The notes: a model not told the origin generated them from the letters alone. DNA of 64,000 nucleotides from Vreelandella glaciei (GCF_013415125.1 NZ_JACCDE010000012.1:1-64000), one strand, 5' to 3'; positions 45,801 through 53,671 are shown, counted from the first letter of the stretch. Made by a program: numbers and translations.

Positions 45801-46550
45801 TACCCAGTGGCAGAAGTTCTCTACCGAGACGCTGAAGTTGGTTTCGGATTCCTCAAACCATTTATGCGCCGCTTCAGGAGAGAGATCGAGCGCGGCACCA
45901 ATCGCTTGCTCAATATCATCCTGGTAGAACTGATAGCCGTCTCGCTCCTCTTCCCACACCACGCCGCTGGCTTCGTTAAAGGCCTGCTTAAAGCGCTCAT
46001 ACACGCCGCGTTTTTCCAGGTGACGTTCCATGTGGGCGATATGCGGGTAATCGGAGCTAAAGCCCTGGTGCTCGTTAAACACGCGCAAGAAGACGTTGAG
46101 GATGGGGTTGCCATCGTCGTTCGAGCTGGCCTTGCTGTCGATGTTGAACAGCACCACGTGGGCCGGCTCACGAACGGCTTTGTCGATATCAGCCCGAATA
46201 GAGCTATCGATCAGCTTCTGCTCATCAAAAAAGTCGGCGGCTCGCTTGGCCTGGCCGCTGGCATCAAACGCTTCCGTGTTGGCGAGTAGGTAAGAAAGCG
46301 TTTTCAAAAAGTGCGATTTACCCGACCCAAAAAAGCCGCTGACCCAAACGCCCACGCGGTTGGCGATGGAAGGGTCATCTAAAGGGGTGGTGTAAGATTC
46401 AAAAAAAGCGCGAAAGTGCTTTTCTAACTCGTTGGTGACGACATACTCATCCAGCTCTTGGTAGACGGTTTCCTGGTCACGCTGGTCGGCCTTGACCACG
46501 CCGTTGATTGACCGGCTGAGCGGTTTGAGGAAGAGCTCTTGAATGTGCAT
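42867..46550 (-). CDS. brxC: BrxC, large AAA ATPase of BREX
   Basis: A 1227-residue BrxC: the N-terminal HIQELFLKPLSRSINGVVKA is family-typical, Walker A GFFGSGKS at residues 72-79, Walker B-type MVFMVDEVGQFIGSD (around 265), long coiled-coil-rich middle, and a low-complexity linker rich in Ala, Pro and Thr (about 1125-1180) before the end. BrxC is required for both methylation and defence. Follows brxB after 113 bp. Confidence 0.94.
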   Translation of the reverse strand: MHIQELFLKPLSRSINGVVKADQRDQETVYQELDEYVVTNELEKHFRAFFESYTTPLDDPSIANRVGVWVSGFFGSGKSHFLKTLSYLLANTEAFDASGQAKRAADFFDEQKLIDSSIRADIDKAVREPAHVVLFNIDSKASSNDDGNPILNVFLRVFNEHQGFSSDYPHIAHMERHLEKRGVYERFKQAFNEASGVVWEEERDGYQFYQDDIEQAIGAALDLSPEAAHKWFEESETNFSVSVENFCHWVKEFLESQSATQRMVFMVDEVGQFIGSDTRLMLTLQTLTENLGTICGGRAWIVVTSQADMDAVLGEMTASKANDFSKIAGRFKTRLSLSSSNSDEVIRKRLLVKTDPARAELEGVFEAKGSILRNQLTFDRSGPTLKNIEGVESFIANYPFVPYHFQLVQKVFEEIRKVGATGAHLAYGERSMLDAFHMAAKAVQEKTIGALVPMHCFYTAVEGFLDTAVKRTIDQASENPVLEAFDVETLRTLFMIRYVDLVKGTVDNLVTLSLTQIDDDRIAIREQLEATLARLEKESLITRNGDEYQFLTNEERDITRKIKATEVTSSDENKELSSLIFKDLLRDRTKYRYPVNKTDYSIGRYLDGHTLDGRYQSQLRVEVVSPLDVEYVQLSEAGCIHKSGDNGGQVLIKLPDDKRFTDELRTLLKTDKFIRLNLSANDHSVERILADRGRENQERKKRLRVRLEEMLLDADVYALGQKLDLSRGQLNSRLDDACRYLLENTYNKLSQLTVLSPEPMRELQAVLTADDLGTQNLNLDGEEGNAQAVKEVEQYISLHGGEPVPLNPLIERFSNRPFGWPEGETLLILGRLHAAGRLTFHTAGPALSGKEAFELLNNARRRSEVRLQKKRQTEDAVLNKARNLTKELFGQLGPTSEKELFTYYVDRLSHWRRELEAYKSKTDVGNFPGRNAIDSSLREVERLLRLDDSFDFFKTIASQQDTLLDVEEDYRDLSDFFTKQLTTWQQLEQALNRFAVNRLELEKNTQAQQALAECERIYRADAPYAMLNKVDGLVRALDEINSGLVEEKRQHAIARIDTRIAKVSAEIAKSGIGTAELSNRLLHPLQQLKASVNQSVSIAQIYQLQTETAVEEEEASLEALHNAQTEAAKRQPPAPAGEATTPAPRSESPKPATQTAPRDTTYGPHTATAPAAVNAPKPVARVRVSDVLSRVHSGVYLESQAEVDAFMDELRKELEGALSAGKRVQVR

Positions 46551-46663
46551 ATCTGTCCTGTAAATGTTTGAACCCTGGGTGTTTCAGGCTGAGAGGTAAA
46601 GCGATATCAAAGACCACTACTCACCAAGCGAACATAATATACGGCATGACGTCATCCGTTGCG

Positions 46664-47287
46664 CTAGGGCACAAGCGCAAACGCACGGTAGTAGTTATTG
46701 CTTTTGATCTGCTTAAACAACGACATCGTTTGTCCGTCGTATCGGCCTGGGTAGAAGAGTACCAATGGCTTATGGCCAAGCGGCCCGTGTAGGGCATTTA
46801 ACAAGCTGTGCGCACGCACCATGGGCCATAGGCTACCCACACCGGTAAGCAGCACAATATCGGGGTCATGCGACAAAGAGTGTCGGATAAGGTATGGGGC
46901 GAACTTGTCCATGTGCAGCGGCCCACGTAGCGCTTTGAGCAGTGCCGCATCGCCTTTGCTTTTTTGCATGGCAATGGCTTTATCCAGGAAGCCGCGCTCA
47001 GTCAGGTAATCCTTTAGCACTTCCAGCAGATTGACCTGCGCCATTTTGATATCAGGGTGCTGGCGTGCCATTAATGAGGGGAGGAAGTTCAGGTAGGCAC
47101 GCACCTGGAGTTCATGCTCTGGGGCGTAATCGAAAATCCAGAAGCCCAGTTCATTACCCAACCCCTGGCCCGCTAAAAAATCGGGACGCGTGATTTTCTC
47201 AGCGACTTGGTTCAAACGCGCCCGAAGCTGGTCATCCTCGTGGTGGTTAAAGCCGCTGGGGGGTGGGTACTGATCACTCTGTGACAT
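46664..47287 (-). CDS. brxB: BrxB (DUF1788)
   Basis: A 207-residue DUF1788 protein with family stretches LNFLPSLMARQHPDIKMAQVNLLEVL, VLLTGVGSLWPMVRAHSLLNAL and KPLVLFYPGRYDGQTMSLF. A core BREX type 1 component of unclear biochemical role. It lies between brxA and brxC. The 162-bp gap to brxA is larger than usual but contains no gene. Confidence 0.92.
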   Translation of the reverse strand: MSQSDQYPPPSGFNHHEDDQLRARLNQVAEKITRPDFLAGQGLGNELGFWIFDYAPEHELQVRAYLNFLPSLMARQHPDIKMAQVNLLEVLKDYLTERGFLDKAIAMQKSKGDAALLKALRGPLHMDKFAPYLIRHSLSHDPDIVLLTGVGSLWPMVRAHSLLNALHGPLGHKPLVLFYPGRYDGQTMSLFKQIKSNNYYRAFALVP

Positions 47288-47449
47288 GCGGATGCGTCCC
47301 TGTGTCTAGCATGTTGGATGCGAGAGGTTTTCTAATGCAAACGGCTGATTGAGCAAGACTATGCCGCCAGCTACATAGCTTGCAAGATCTACTTAGTCGC
47401 GTTTTGAAGAAGCCACGGCTTTTGACAAGCAGGCATGTACTATGGGCAC

Positions 47450-48049
47450 CTATCTTAGCAAGCGACAACAGGTACTCAAGCGGACGTGCTGGTAGGTTTC
47501 AAGCAAGCTTTTTACTTCTGGACGCAGCAACAAGGGCTGTAACTTGCGCGAGCGACTGGACGCCAGTGCGCCAACGTCGGCCAACATACGGTACACCACC
47601 TGCCCCATTTTACGTTTCGAGCTTTCGGCCCACCCTGCTATTGCTGCATCGCGGTGGGCACGCTCAGCTAAAAACTCATCCCACTGATAGGCCTGAAGCG
47701 CCTCCGTCTGGGTTAAGAACGCATCGGCGACAACACTTTCAAGAAACTCCACCAATAGCAGGTTACGTGCCATCGCCGCACAGAAAGACACCTGTGTGGC
47801 GAGCTGGTCGTCGCCATCACGTAGCGCTTGCCAAAAAGGTGGCTCCAGCTTCTCTAAGCGCTTACGAATAGCTTGACCTGCACGTTTAGCAGTGGCGGGA
47901 CGGTTCTTCTGGAGGCGGTTATCAACGATGATTGCCTGGTGCCACTGCCTTTCATCAGCATTAGAGAGCAGCAAATCGGCAACGGCACGGCTTTCGCGCA
48001 CCATCAGACCACCGCCGATCAGGTCAGAATTGTAGCTGAAAGAAGTCAA
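47450..48049 (-). CDS. brxA: BrxA (DUF1819)
   Basis: A 199-residue DUF1819 protein: FSYNSDLIGGGLMVRESRAVADLLL at the N-terminus and KRKMGQVVYRMLADVGALAS toward the end. BrxA is a small DNA-binding BREX protein and first gene of the type 1 operon. It is preceded by the small XRE regulator gene, 57 bp upstream. Confidence 0.92.
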   Translation of the reverse strand: MTSFSYNSDLIGGGLMVRESRAVADLLLSNADERQWHQAIIVDNRLQKNRPATAKRAGQAIRKRLEKLEPPFWQALRDGDDQLATQVSFCAAMARNLLLVEFLESVVADAFLTQTEALQAYQWDEFLAERAHRDAAIAGWAESSKRKMGQVVYRMLADVGALASSRSRKLQPLLLRPEVKSLLETYQHVRLSTCCRLLR

Positions 48050-48106
48050 AAGGTGCTCATCAAGGTCAATTACATTGGAATTGCAGGCAGCTGATCAGTA
48101 ACGAGA

Positions 48107-48424
48107 TCAGCTTTCGCTAGGCGCACTGCCCTTTTTAAGCTGTTCCAACAAACGTTGGCGTTCTGCAGGGTCGAGTTTATCTAACTCAAGAATCAATTCT
48201 GCCACGGTATCGTCTTCGCAGAAAAAATAGGGAATGGGCACCTCTAGTGCCTCTGAAAGCCTCTTCAGCAACTGGAAATTGGGCGCATGCTGCCCCTTTT
48301 CATACTGCGTCATACGCGCACTCGCCAAATTCGGCTCCATGCCGAGGTATTCACCCAACTGCCTTTGTGTCATACCCGCTGCTTGCCTGGCGGCTCTCAA
48401 GCGATCTGGAAGCGGACTGTCCAT
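48107..48424 (-). CDS. XRE-family helix-turn-helix regulator
   Basis: A 105-residue Cro/CI-like protein: LRAARQAAGMTQRQLGEYLG, then ARMTQYEKGQHAPNFQLLKRLSEAL (residues ~8-60), and an acidic helical C-terminus (AELILELDKLDPAERQRLLEQL). It sits between tnsC and brxA on the same strand and is the probable local regulator of the BREX operon. Many BREX loci use a WYL-type BrxR instead, so this is an alternative arrangement. Confidence 0.85.
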   Translation of the reverse strand: MDSPLPDRLRAARQAAGMTQRQLGEYLGMEPNLASARMTQYEKGQHAPNFQLLKRLSEALEVPIPYFFCEDDTVAELILELDKLDPAERQRLLEQLKKGSAPSES

Positions 48425-48570
48425 GAAAACACCATCGCTACTTGGAAAGCCGCTAGGCTAGCGCAAGATGACACAAAAATATGCTAAGAGATTCTTAGCA
48501 AGAATGCAATGGTATTGTTTTAGAAGTGCCCGTATTGTTATTTACCGAAATGAGACATCTGAATAATTGT

Positions 48571-49590
48571 TTAATTTTTTGAAAATAATTCACGCGTTGG
48601 GATTTTACGAGTAAACTGTGTCGCAACAAATGTTTCAGATTCCACAGTTGAATAACGGTTATATGAAGAGTATTTCGAAACTTCACTAATCGGAACATCT
48701 TCTAACTCAAGCTCAAAAGGGTTATCCGCCCCTAAAAAAAATTTATCGCATGCCTCTAAAAAGTGTTGCCTACGAACAGTGCTATCATTTTGTGACAATG
48801 CCACACAAAGCGCGCCCTCTAACACTCTTTTCACTTGCCTTGTTTCGCCTCGTGTAACAGAAAACAAAGGGAACAAAATTTCATCAACATGAATACTAGG
48901 GGCTTTTTTAAAACCCATTTTAGACGCTAAGCCCTTAATAAAACGTGTAAACTCAATTCTGTCTTCTAAATTGAAAAACTTAAAATAAGGCAATTCTATT
49001 GTGCACATCAAGCGTGAAGCCCACTGGGGCTCATTTAATATTTCAGCAGCCCAAGGCATACCGACAAGAACTATAGGAATACCTGCTTTTTCATTTACCA
49101 ACTTTAATATATTAGCTATTCTTTGTTTTTCTTCAACGGACTTGAACTCTATTAACTCCTGAAATTCGTTAATTATTATAATTTCAGATTTGCATTTTTT
49201 CAACATCTTAACTAATGCTTCAGCAAGACCCGCCTCCCGCCTCCTCTCTCGCCTAGTATCAGCTCCGAATTGCCCTAAATCCATCATGAGCTGTATCAAC
49301 ATGCTTTCAACATCTGGTTTACTTGGAATTCTTGAAACAAGCACAGGCTTAATAACGGTGCCATTTTCAACATACTCTGGATATTGAGATTGGAACTCTT
49401 GAACCAGCCTACTCTTTCCTGAACCAGGGTCTCCTATTATTAACATACACTGTTGTTCTCCCCCTAGAGCATGATTAGCTTTCAGAATTTCTAAAGAACT
49501 TATGGCTCTTGCAACAGACGAATGCTTGACATAGCAATTCTTGAAATAAATTTGCTGCTCTAATTTTTCGTTACTCATTAACATATTCAT
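48571..49590 (-). CDS. tnsC: TnsC, AAA+ transposition regulator
   Basis: A 339-residue AAA+ ATPase. Walker A GDPGSGKS at residues 53-60; Walker B-like IIIINEFQEL near 137-145, where Asn replaces the usual Asp; PIVLVGMPWAAEI around 172. In I-F3 systems TnsC oligomers bridge the TniQ-Cascade target complex and the TnsAB transposase. Its start overlaps the tnsB stop by 4 bp. Last gene of the tnsABC operon. Confidence 0.94.
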   Translation of the reverse strand: MNMLMSNEKLEQQIYFKNCYVKHSSVARAISSLEILKANHALGGEQQCMLIIGDPGSGKSRLVQEFQSQYPEYVENGTVIKPVLVSRIPSKPDVESMLIQLMMDLGQFGADTRRERRREAGLAEALVKMLKKCKSEIIIINEFQELIEFKSVEEKQRIANILKLVNEKAGIPIVLVGMPWAAEILNEPQWASRLMCTIELPYFKFFNLEDRIEFTRFIKGLASKMGFKKAPSIHVDEILFPLFSVTRGETRQVKRVLEGALCVALSQNDSTVRRQHFLEACDKFFLGADNPFELELEDVPISEVSKYSSYNRYSTVESETFVATQFTRKIPTRELFSKN

Positions 49591-51470
49591 GAGTAGGGCT
49601 CCAAATCATCAGAAATTCTTTTCCATTCTTCGTCATTTGGATTTACATCACTGTGTGACTTATTTCCTTTCTCGATATCACTTATTTCCCTACTAGTAAA
49701 GCCATCTATGATAGAGCTAGGGTTTTCACTTGATATTCCAAAATAAGCCGCCGCCTTTTTAGTTCCTTTAATTTTTTTCTTTGAAGCGGACACTTCCTCT
49801 GCAATTTCACAAACTCTATCGTCAATCAATTTTTCAGCTTCCGCAATACCTACATAATCAGTTTTCGAATTTATAAAATTACGATGTAATTTACGTCTTA
49901 CTTTTAGCTGAAAAACACTCAGCCCATCATATAAGTGATCTGGGTCAACAGCAGAAACCCTGATATATTCTTTTTTTTCTACCAAATAAACATATATGTA
50001 AGAGACATCGTCTGGATCTCTCTTAACAACAACCTTCACTACTTTGCTACCAGGTGGCGGTGGGGTAATCTTACGATACTCCACCAACTCTTCATTAGTA
50101 TAATCGATTCTATCAATGCTTATTCCCCCTCTTCGCAGAGTACACAGTTCAGTAGGAAAGGCTTCAATTTTAAATTTTTTTTCTTCAAAACCACTATATA
50201 AAGGAGGAGGATACTTTTTACAACTAATATCCCAAGATAATGCAGGTATTCTCGTCATCCTGCTATCTGGCGACTGGTTATAAATATCAATTATCCAAAT
50301 ATGCATTAGCTCAATAAAATAGGAAAACGGAAGGATTGCATCTTTCTCAGGTTTATAACCAGCTAACTGTTGGGCATTAGAAAAAGTAGTGCCAGGTATT
50401 TCTTTCACAAACTTAGAATTATAAATTGAAAACAACCTTTCAACTAAAGGTTTTTTCCAAGGTTTACCCACAGGGTTAAATTCAATGTTTATACCGACTG
50501 ATGCGCAGAAAAATTCTAAATTTTTTGACCAGAACTCAGCTCCATTATCGACAACTAGCGTTTCAATTTTACCTTGACACGGCCAATCTTTTTTAATCAT
50601 TGGATATTTTTCAACAACATCTTCTTTACTTAAACACGCGTTCATGATTGCGCTTCTTATTGAGTTATAACTTGGCTCCTGAAAGCTAAGATAAAAACCA
50701 ATTATACACCTACTATGGCAATCTATTAAGATTGTTAAATACGGCCTTCCTATAGGAATGAGCAATGTATCGTCTAATAAAATCAAGTCGAGAGGTGTAT
50801 GATCAATCTCAACGCGCTCCATCACACGTTCTGCCGCGGAAAACTTATTCACAACACGGTAATTTTTATCGGCCTCAGCTTTACCAAAACGCCCTACCTC
50901 TACTTCGTAGGGAGAAATTTTCTTTACACGTTTGTAAAATGCAGATTTTGTAATAGGTTCAATAGCATTATCAGGGTGCGCCCTGTTATATAGTAGTATA
51001 TTGTTAAAATAGTGATAATAAGCGGTAGATACATGCGGCCTCTCTCTTTTGAGAAACTTTTCTTCCACAGCTTTTTTATAAAAATCCGCATCATCTCTTT
51101 TTGAATTTCCAGCGTTTTTCACTAGTCCTTTCGCAGAAACCAATGATTTTGGCCCAATGTCTTGATCGTAATTTTTATGCCATCTTGCAACACTTCTCCA
51201 TGATGGCTTTTTTTCAATATGGCCTTGCTCTAACAACGAGTCTAAAAGTGGTTCAATATTCTTTTTCGTCCACCCACCCTGGAGATGCTCATTAACTAGA
51301 ACGATAACTTTATACTTATAATACGCTTCCTCTTGTACGCTTTTGCTTAAGGAATCAAATGAAATATAAGAAAGGCGCTCAGGCGCATTTAGATATTGTC
51401 TATCTACAACTGCGGATGCCTCCCCACTTTGGAAGCCTGGGAATTCATCACTAAAAAATTCGATGCTCAT
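49587..51470 (-). CDS. tnsB: TnsB, DDE transposase
   Basis: A ~627-residue retroviral-integrase-type transposase started at MSIEFFSDEF (51470), whose ATG overlaps the tnsA stop (ATGA). The catalytic triad is visible: D223 (VEIDHTPLD), D308 (VVDNGAEF) and E344 (PLVERLF), with the D-35-E spacing of the family. It binds the ~18-bp sites at both transposon ends and joins the 3' ends to target DNA. No disruption is seen, supporting activity. Confidence 0.96.
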   Translation of the reverse strand: MSIEFFSDEFPGFQSGEASAVVDRQYLNAPERLSYISFDSLSKSVQEEAYYKYKVIVLVNEHLQGGWTKKNIEPLLDSLLEQGHIEKKPSWRSVARWHKNYDQDIGPKSLVSAKGLVKNAGNSKRDDADFYKKAVEEKFLKRERPHVSTAYYHYFNNILLYNRAHPDNAIEPITKSAFYKRVKKISPYEVEVGRFGKAEADKNYRVVNKFSAAERVMERVEIDHTPLDLILLDDTLLIPIGRPYLTILIDCHSRCIIGFYLSFQEPSYNSIRSAIMNACLSKEDVVEKYPMIKKDWPCQGKIETLVVDNGAEFWSKNLEFFCASVGINIEFNPVGKPWKKPLVERLFSIYNSKFVKEIPGTTFSNAQQLAGYKPEKDAILPFSYFIELMHIWIIDIYNQSPDSRMTRIPALSWDISCKKYPPPLYSGFEEKKFKIEAFPTELCTLRRGGISIDRIDYTNEELVEYRKITPPPPGSKVVKVVVKRDPDDVSYIYVYLVEKKEYIRVSAVDPDHLYDGLSVFQLKVRRKLHRNFINSKTDYVGIAEAEKLIDDRVCEIAEEVSASKKKIKGTKKAAAYFGISSENPSSIIDGFTSREISDIEKGNKSHSDVNPNDEEWKRISDDLEPYS

Positions 51471-52096
51471 TGCCCACCTCCAACCCAAATTAGAGATTCA
51501 TATCCAAACGTTTCATCAATATTTATGAGAACTTTTCCCGAAGCAACTAACCACATAACGTCAACCAAGACCTCAGCTGAGTCAGCACCACACAGTTCAG
51601 AAATATCAGCAATAGTTAAACCATGAGACTTCTTTATCAATTCGTGAATTTTTTTACGAGATACCGCCTCAGTATAAAGCCCTGCATATCGGTTAATTAG
51701 TTTCAGATTTCTCAGTTTTGGAATTGAACTGATTTGATGATCAGTGACTAGAATTAGCTCTTTGCCCAGCATTTCAACCGCCTTTTTTTTAGCGGTAAAA
51801 CGCTGGATGAAATCATGCTTCAAAGCTTCTGGAGGTGGCTTTATTTCAACAAACACCTTCTTTCCTGAGCGGCAGAAAAGCTCAAAGTCGGGTGTGTAAG
51901 AGCAAGTCCTGTTTTCAAATTGATAATAAAAGCCTTCTGGCTGAGCAACGAAGGAACTTACCTCGTTGGCATATTCAAAATGAAAGCAGGCATTAAATTC
52001 GAGGGAGGACTCAACAGTCTGGACATTGCCATTCTTGTGACTGGCAAATTTATAGATGTGCTTGACGGGAGAAGGACGCAAGGTACGGGTATACAT
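51467..52096 (-). CDS. tnsA: TnsA, 5'-strand endonuclease
   Basis: A 209-residue TnsA with restriction-endonuclease fold: SSLEF (E33), YTPDFE (D70) and VFVEIKP (E84, K86). It corresponds to the E..D..Q/E-x-K pattern of Tn7 TnsA. It cuts the non-transferred strands so the element moves by cut-and-paste instead of making cointegrates. The C-terminal helical part (after ~150) would contact TnsC. First gene of tnsABC, only 110 bp from the transposon terminus. Confidence 0.95.
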   Translation of the reverse strand: MYTRTLRPSPVKHIYKFASHKNGNVQTVESSLEFNACFHFEYANEVSSFVAQPEGFYYQFENRTCSYTPDFELFCRSGKKVFVEIKPPPEALKHDFIQRFTAKKKAVEMLGKELILVTDHQISSIPKLRNLKLINRYAGLYTEAVSRKKIHELIKKSHGLTIADISELCGADSAEVLVDVMWLVASGKVLINIDETFGYESLIWVGGGQ

Positions 52097-52206
52097 GGCA
52101 GTACACCTATTTTTGTTTTATTACTACAAAAGTAGGTTATGCCACGAGAAAAGGCAAAAAATGACAACAGCAGGACAGTTTGTGCCACTTTGAAGGAGAA
52201 ACGACA
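52097..52206 (-). repeat. tnsA-proximal transposon end with TnsB-type sites
   Basis: Reading inward (minus strand) from the terminal TGTCGTTTC, two clear sites are CTTCAAAGTGGCACAAAC (52178-52195) and a copy with core CGTGGCATAACC (52135-52152). A weaker GTTGTCATTTTTTGCC lies between. The terminal 9 bases equal those of the distal end, and the core matches TGACATAAC there allowing G/A changes. The tnsA promoter must also lie in this 110-bp segment. Confidence 0.82.
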
Positions 52207-52211
52207 AAAAT
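52207..52211. repeat. Target-site duplication, ffs-side copy (AAAAT)
   Basis: AAAAT directly follows the terminal ACA and equals the five bases before the terminal TGT at 3323-3327. Confidence 0.9.
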
Positions 52212-52212
52212 G

Positions 52213-52324
52213 GAGGCGGCCCCAAAAGCCACATCCCGGCACACGCAGCCACCACTACCGTTGCTCCCTTCCGGGCCTGGCGGGGTTCGCAGTTTAGCGT
52301 TGCGGGAGGACCTAAGGGGCCACC
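52213..52324 (-). ncRNA. ffs: SRP 4.5S RNA
   Basis: The minus strand folds as bacterial small SRP RNA: the ends GGTGGCCCC and GGGGCCGCC pair, and the conserved Ffh-binding internal loops and apical region are visible (CCGGAAGGGAGCA with the GGAA tetraloop; TGTGCCGGGATGT). Length ~112 nt. It guides membrane proteins to the Sec machinery. The CAST is inserted just after its 3' end without altering the RNA. Confidence 0.93.
52247..52280 (-). other. Protospacer and CC PAM of the attachment guide, inside ffs
   Basis: The minus-strand sequence from 52278 to 52247 is the target of the fourth CRISPR spacer, with CC (52280-52279) as PAM. It covers the most conserved Ffh-binding part of the SRP RNA. 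The transposon end lies 40 bases beyond its PAM-distal edge. Confidence 0.82.
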
Positions 52325-52368
52325 ATAACGGCACACTCTGTTATTGAGTCAGTGTGCTAATGCTGATG

Positions 52369-52445
52369 TGGTGGCTACGCCCTGATTTGAACAGGGGACC
52401 CCATCATTATGAGTGATGTGCTCTAACCAGCTGAGCTACGTAGCC
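52369..52445 (-). tRNA. tRNA-Met (elongator, anticodon CAU)
   Basis: The minus strand gives a full 77-nt cloverleaf including an encoded CCA: acceptor GGCTACG / CGTAGCC, D-arm AGCTCAGCTGGTTAGAGC, anticodon loop CTCATAA, T-arm with GTTCAAATC. It closely resembles elongator methionine tRNA. It lies 44 bp upstream of ffs in the same direction. Confidence 0.95.
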
Positions 52446-52544
52446 TTACCTCATCAACGGGTGCAGATTATGCCTATCTTAACGATGAAAGGCAAGCCGG
52501 ATTCCGGCTTGCCCTGCTAGTTAACAAAGCGTATCGAAATTGAC

Positions 52545-53480
52545 TTATTGAATAGCAGTACGCACGGCTTCAGCACCAGGCTCGCCGTTGCGTGTGGTCA
52601 CGCCGTCTAACCACTCGTCAAGCACGCCATCATTGGCCTTCAAGTAATCACGCGCGGCATCACGGGGGTCTTCGCCATCATCCATGATCGCGCTCATTAG
52701 TTGGTTTTCCATTTCCAGGGTAAACGTCATGTTGCGCAATAGCGTTCCCACATTTGGGCACTCCTCCACAAAGCCCGCACGGGTATTGGTGTGCACCGTC
52801 GCGCCGCCTAAATCTGGGCCAAAATAGTCATCGGCATCAGAAAGGTAGGCCATCTCGAAGTTGGAGTTCATGGGGTGCGGCTCCCAGCCTAAAAACACCA
52901 TCCACTGCTCGTTAGGTACTCGGGCACTTAGCTCAGCCAGCATTCCCGCTTCGCTGGAATCGATTACCTGCCAATCGCCAAGGCCATAAGCGTCATCATC
53001 GATCATCTGCTCGATCATCTCGTTGCCGTCGTTACCCGCCTCGATACCATGCACGCTGCGATCAAACTGGTCGGCATGCTCCGCTAAATCATTAACCGAG
53101 GTCACGCCAGCGTCGTAAACATACTGGGGCACTGCGAGGGTGTACTTCGCCCCTTCCAGGTTAGCCACCAGGCGCTCAACCTCGCCACGCTCGATATAGG
53201 GGTCGCTGATGGAAGCCATCGAAGGCATCCAATTACCCAGGAAGACATCAAAATCATTGTTGCGCATGCCTGCGTAGGCGATCGGCACGGAAACCGTATC
53301 CACGCTTGGTTCGTAACCAAGCCCTTCAAGTACTTCACTGGCTAGCGCTGTCGTCGCGGTGATGTCCGTCCAGCCCACTTCTGCAAAGCGCACGCTGCTG
53401 CACTCGTCGGCGTAAGCCACCGCCGGTAGGCCTGCTGCCAGCAATAAAGCACCTGCGTAGCGTGAAGAAGTTCTGCTCAT
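52545..53480 (-). CDS. choX: Choline/betaine ABC transporter substrate-binding protein
   Basis: A 311-residue OpuAC/ProX-type periplasmic protein started at MSRTSSRYAG (53480) with AAGGGGA upstream and a signal peptide ending near AVAYA-DE. Ligand-cage features include VGWTDITATTALASEVLEGLGY, VFLGNWMPSM and FLGWEPHPMN. It is divergent from betI, so choline uptake and conversion to glycine betaine are co-regulated. No permease or ATPase gene is adjacent. Choline is inferred from context. Confidence 0.87.
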   Translation of the reverse strand: MSRTSSRYAGALLLAAGLPAVAYADECSSVRFAEVGWTDITATTALASEVLEGLGYEPSVDTVSVPIAYAGMRNNDFDVFLGNWMPSMASISDPYIERGEVERLVANLEGAKYTLAVPQYVYDAGVTSVNDLAEHADQFDRSVHGIEAGNDGNEMIEQMIDDDAYGLGDWQVIDSSEAGMLAELSARVPNEQWMVFLGWEPHPMNSNFEMAYLSDADDYFGPDLGGATVHTNTRAGFVEECPNVGTLLRNMTFTLEMENQLMSAIMDDGEDPRDAARDYLKANDGVLDEWLDGVTTRNGEPGAEAVRTAIQ

Positions 53481-53566
53481 GATCGTGGTTCCCCTTAAAC
53501 GTCTGCTGCGAACACTCAGTGGTGGCAGTGGTCGCATCCAGTGTAAATGTCGGCGCCTTTTTATTG

Positions 53567-53580
53567 ATTGAACGTTCAAT
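53567..53580. promoter_or_regulatory. BetI operator candidate
   Basis: ATTGAACGTTCAAT is a perfect 14-bp palindrome between the divergent choX and betI genes. BetI and related TetR regulators bind such ATTGAACGTTCAAT-like sites, and choline relieves repression. Confidence 0.8.
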
Positions 53581-53671
53581 AAAAAAATGCCATCATGGTT
53601 AGGTAATCATGCCTGCGCCTGGGTTTCAAGCATCTACCCAAGTTAGGCATTCAACGAATTAGGAGAACGCT

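Larger units (their letters stand above)
3328..52206 (-). mobile_element. Complete type I-F3 CRISPR-associated Tn7-like transposon (CAST), 48.9 kb
   Basis: Both ends read TGTCGTTTC inward and continue with similar sequence: CACTTCAATTTGACATAACC at the distal end and TCCTTCAAAGTGGCACAAAC at the tnsA end. The element is flanked by AAAAT duplications. It contains tnsA, tnsB and tnsC, and tniQ-cas8/cas5-cas7-cas6 with a short I-F array. There is no cas1, cas2 or cas3, as expected for a transposition-only I-F3 system. It is inserted just downstream of ffs with tnsA nearest ffs, a known attachment gene for I-F3 elements. All machinery genes look intact, so it may be active. Cargo is a BREX-centred defence island and a sugar-acid catabolic operon. 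It is about twice the length of many described I-F3 elements. Confidence 0.93.
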
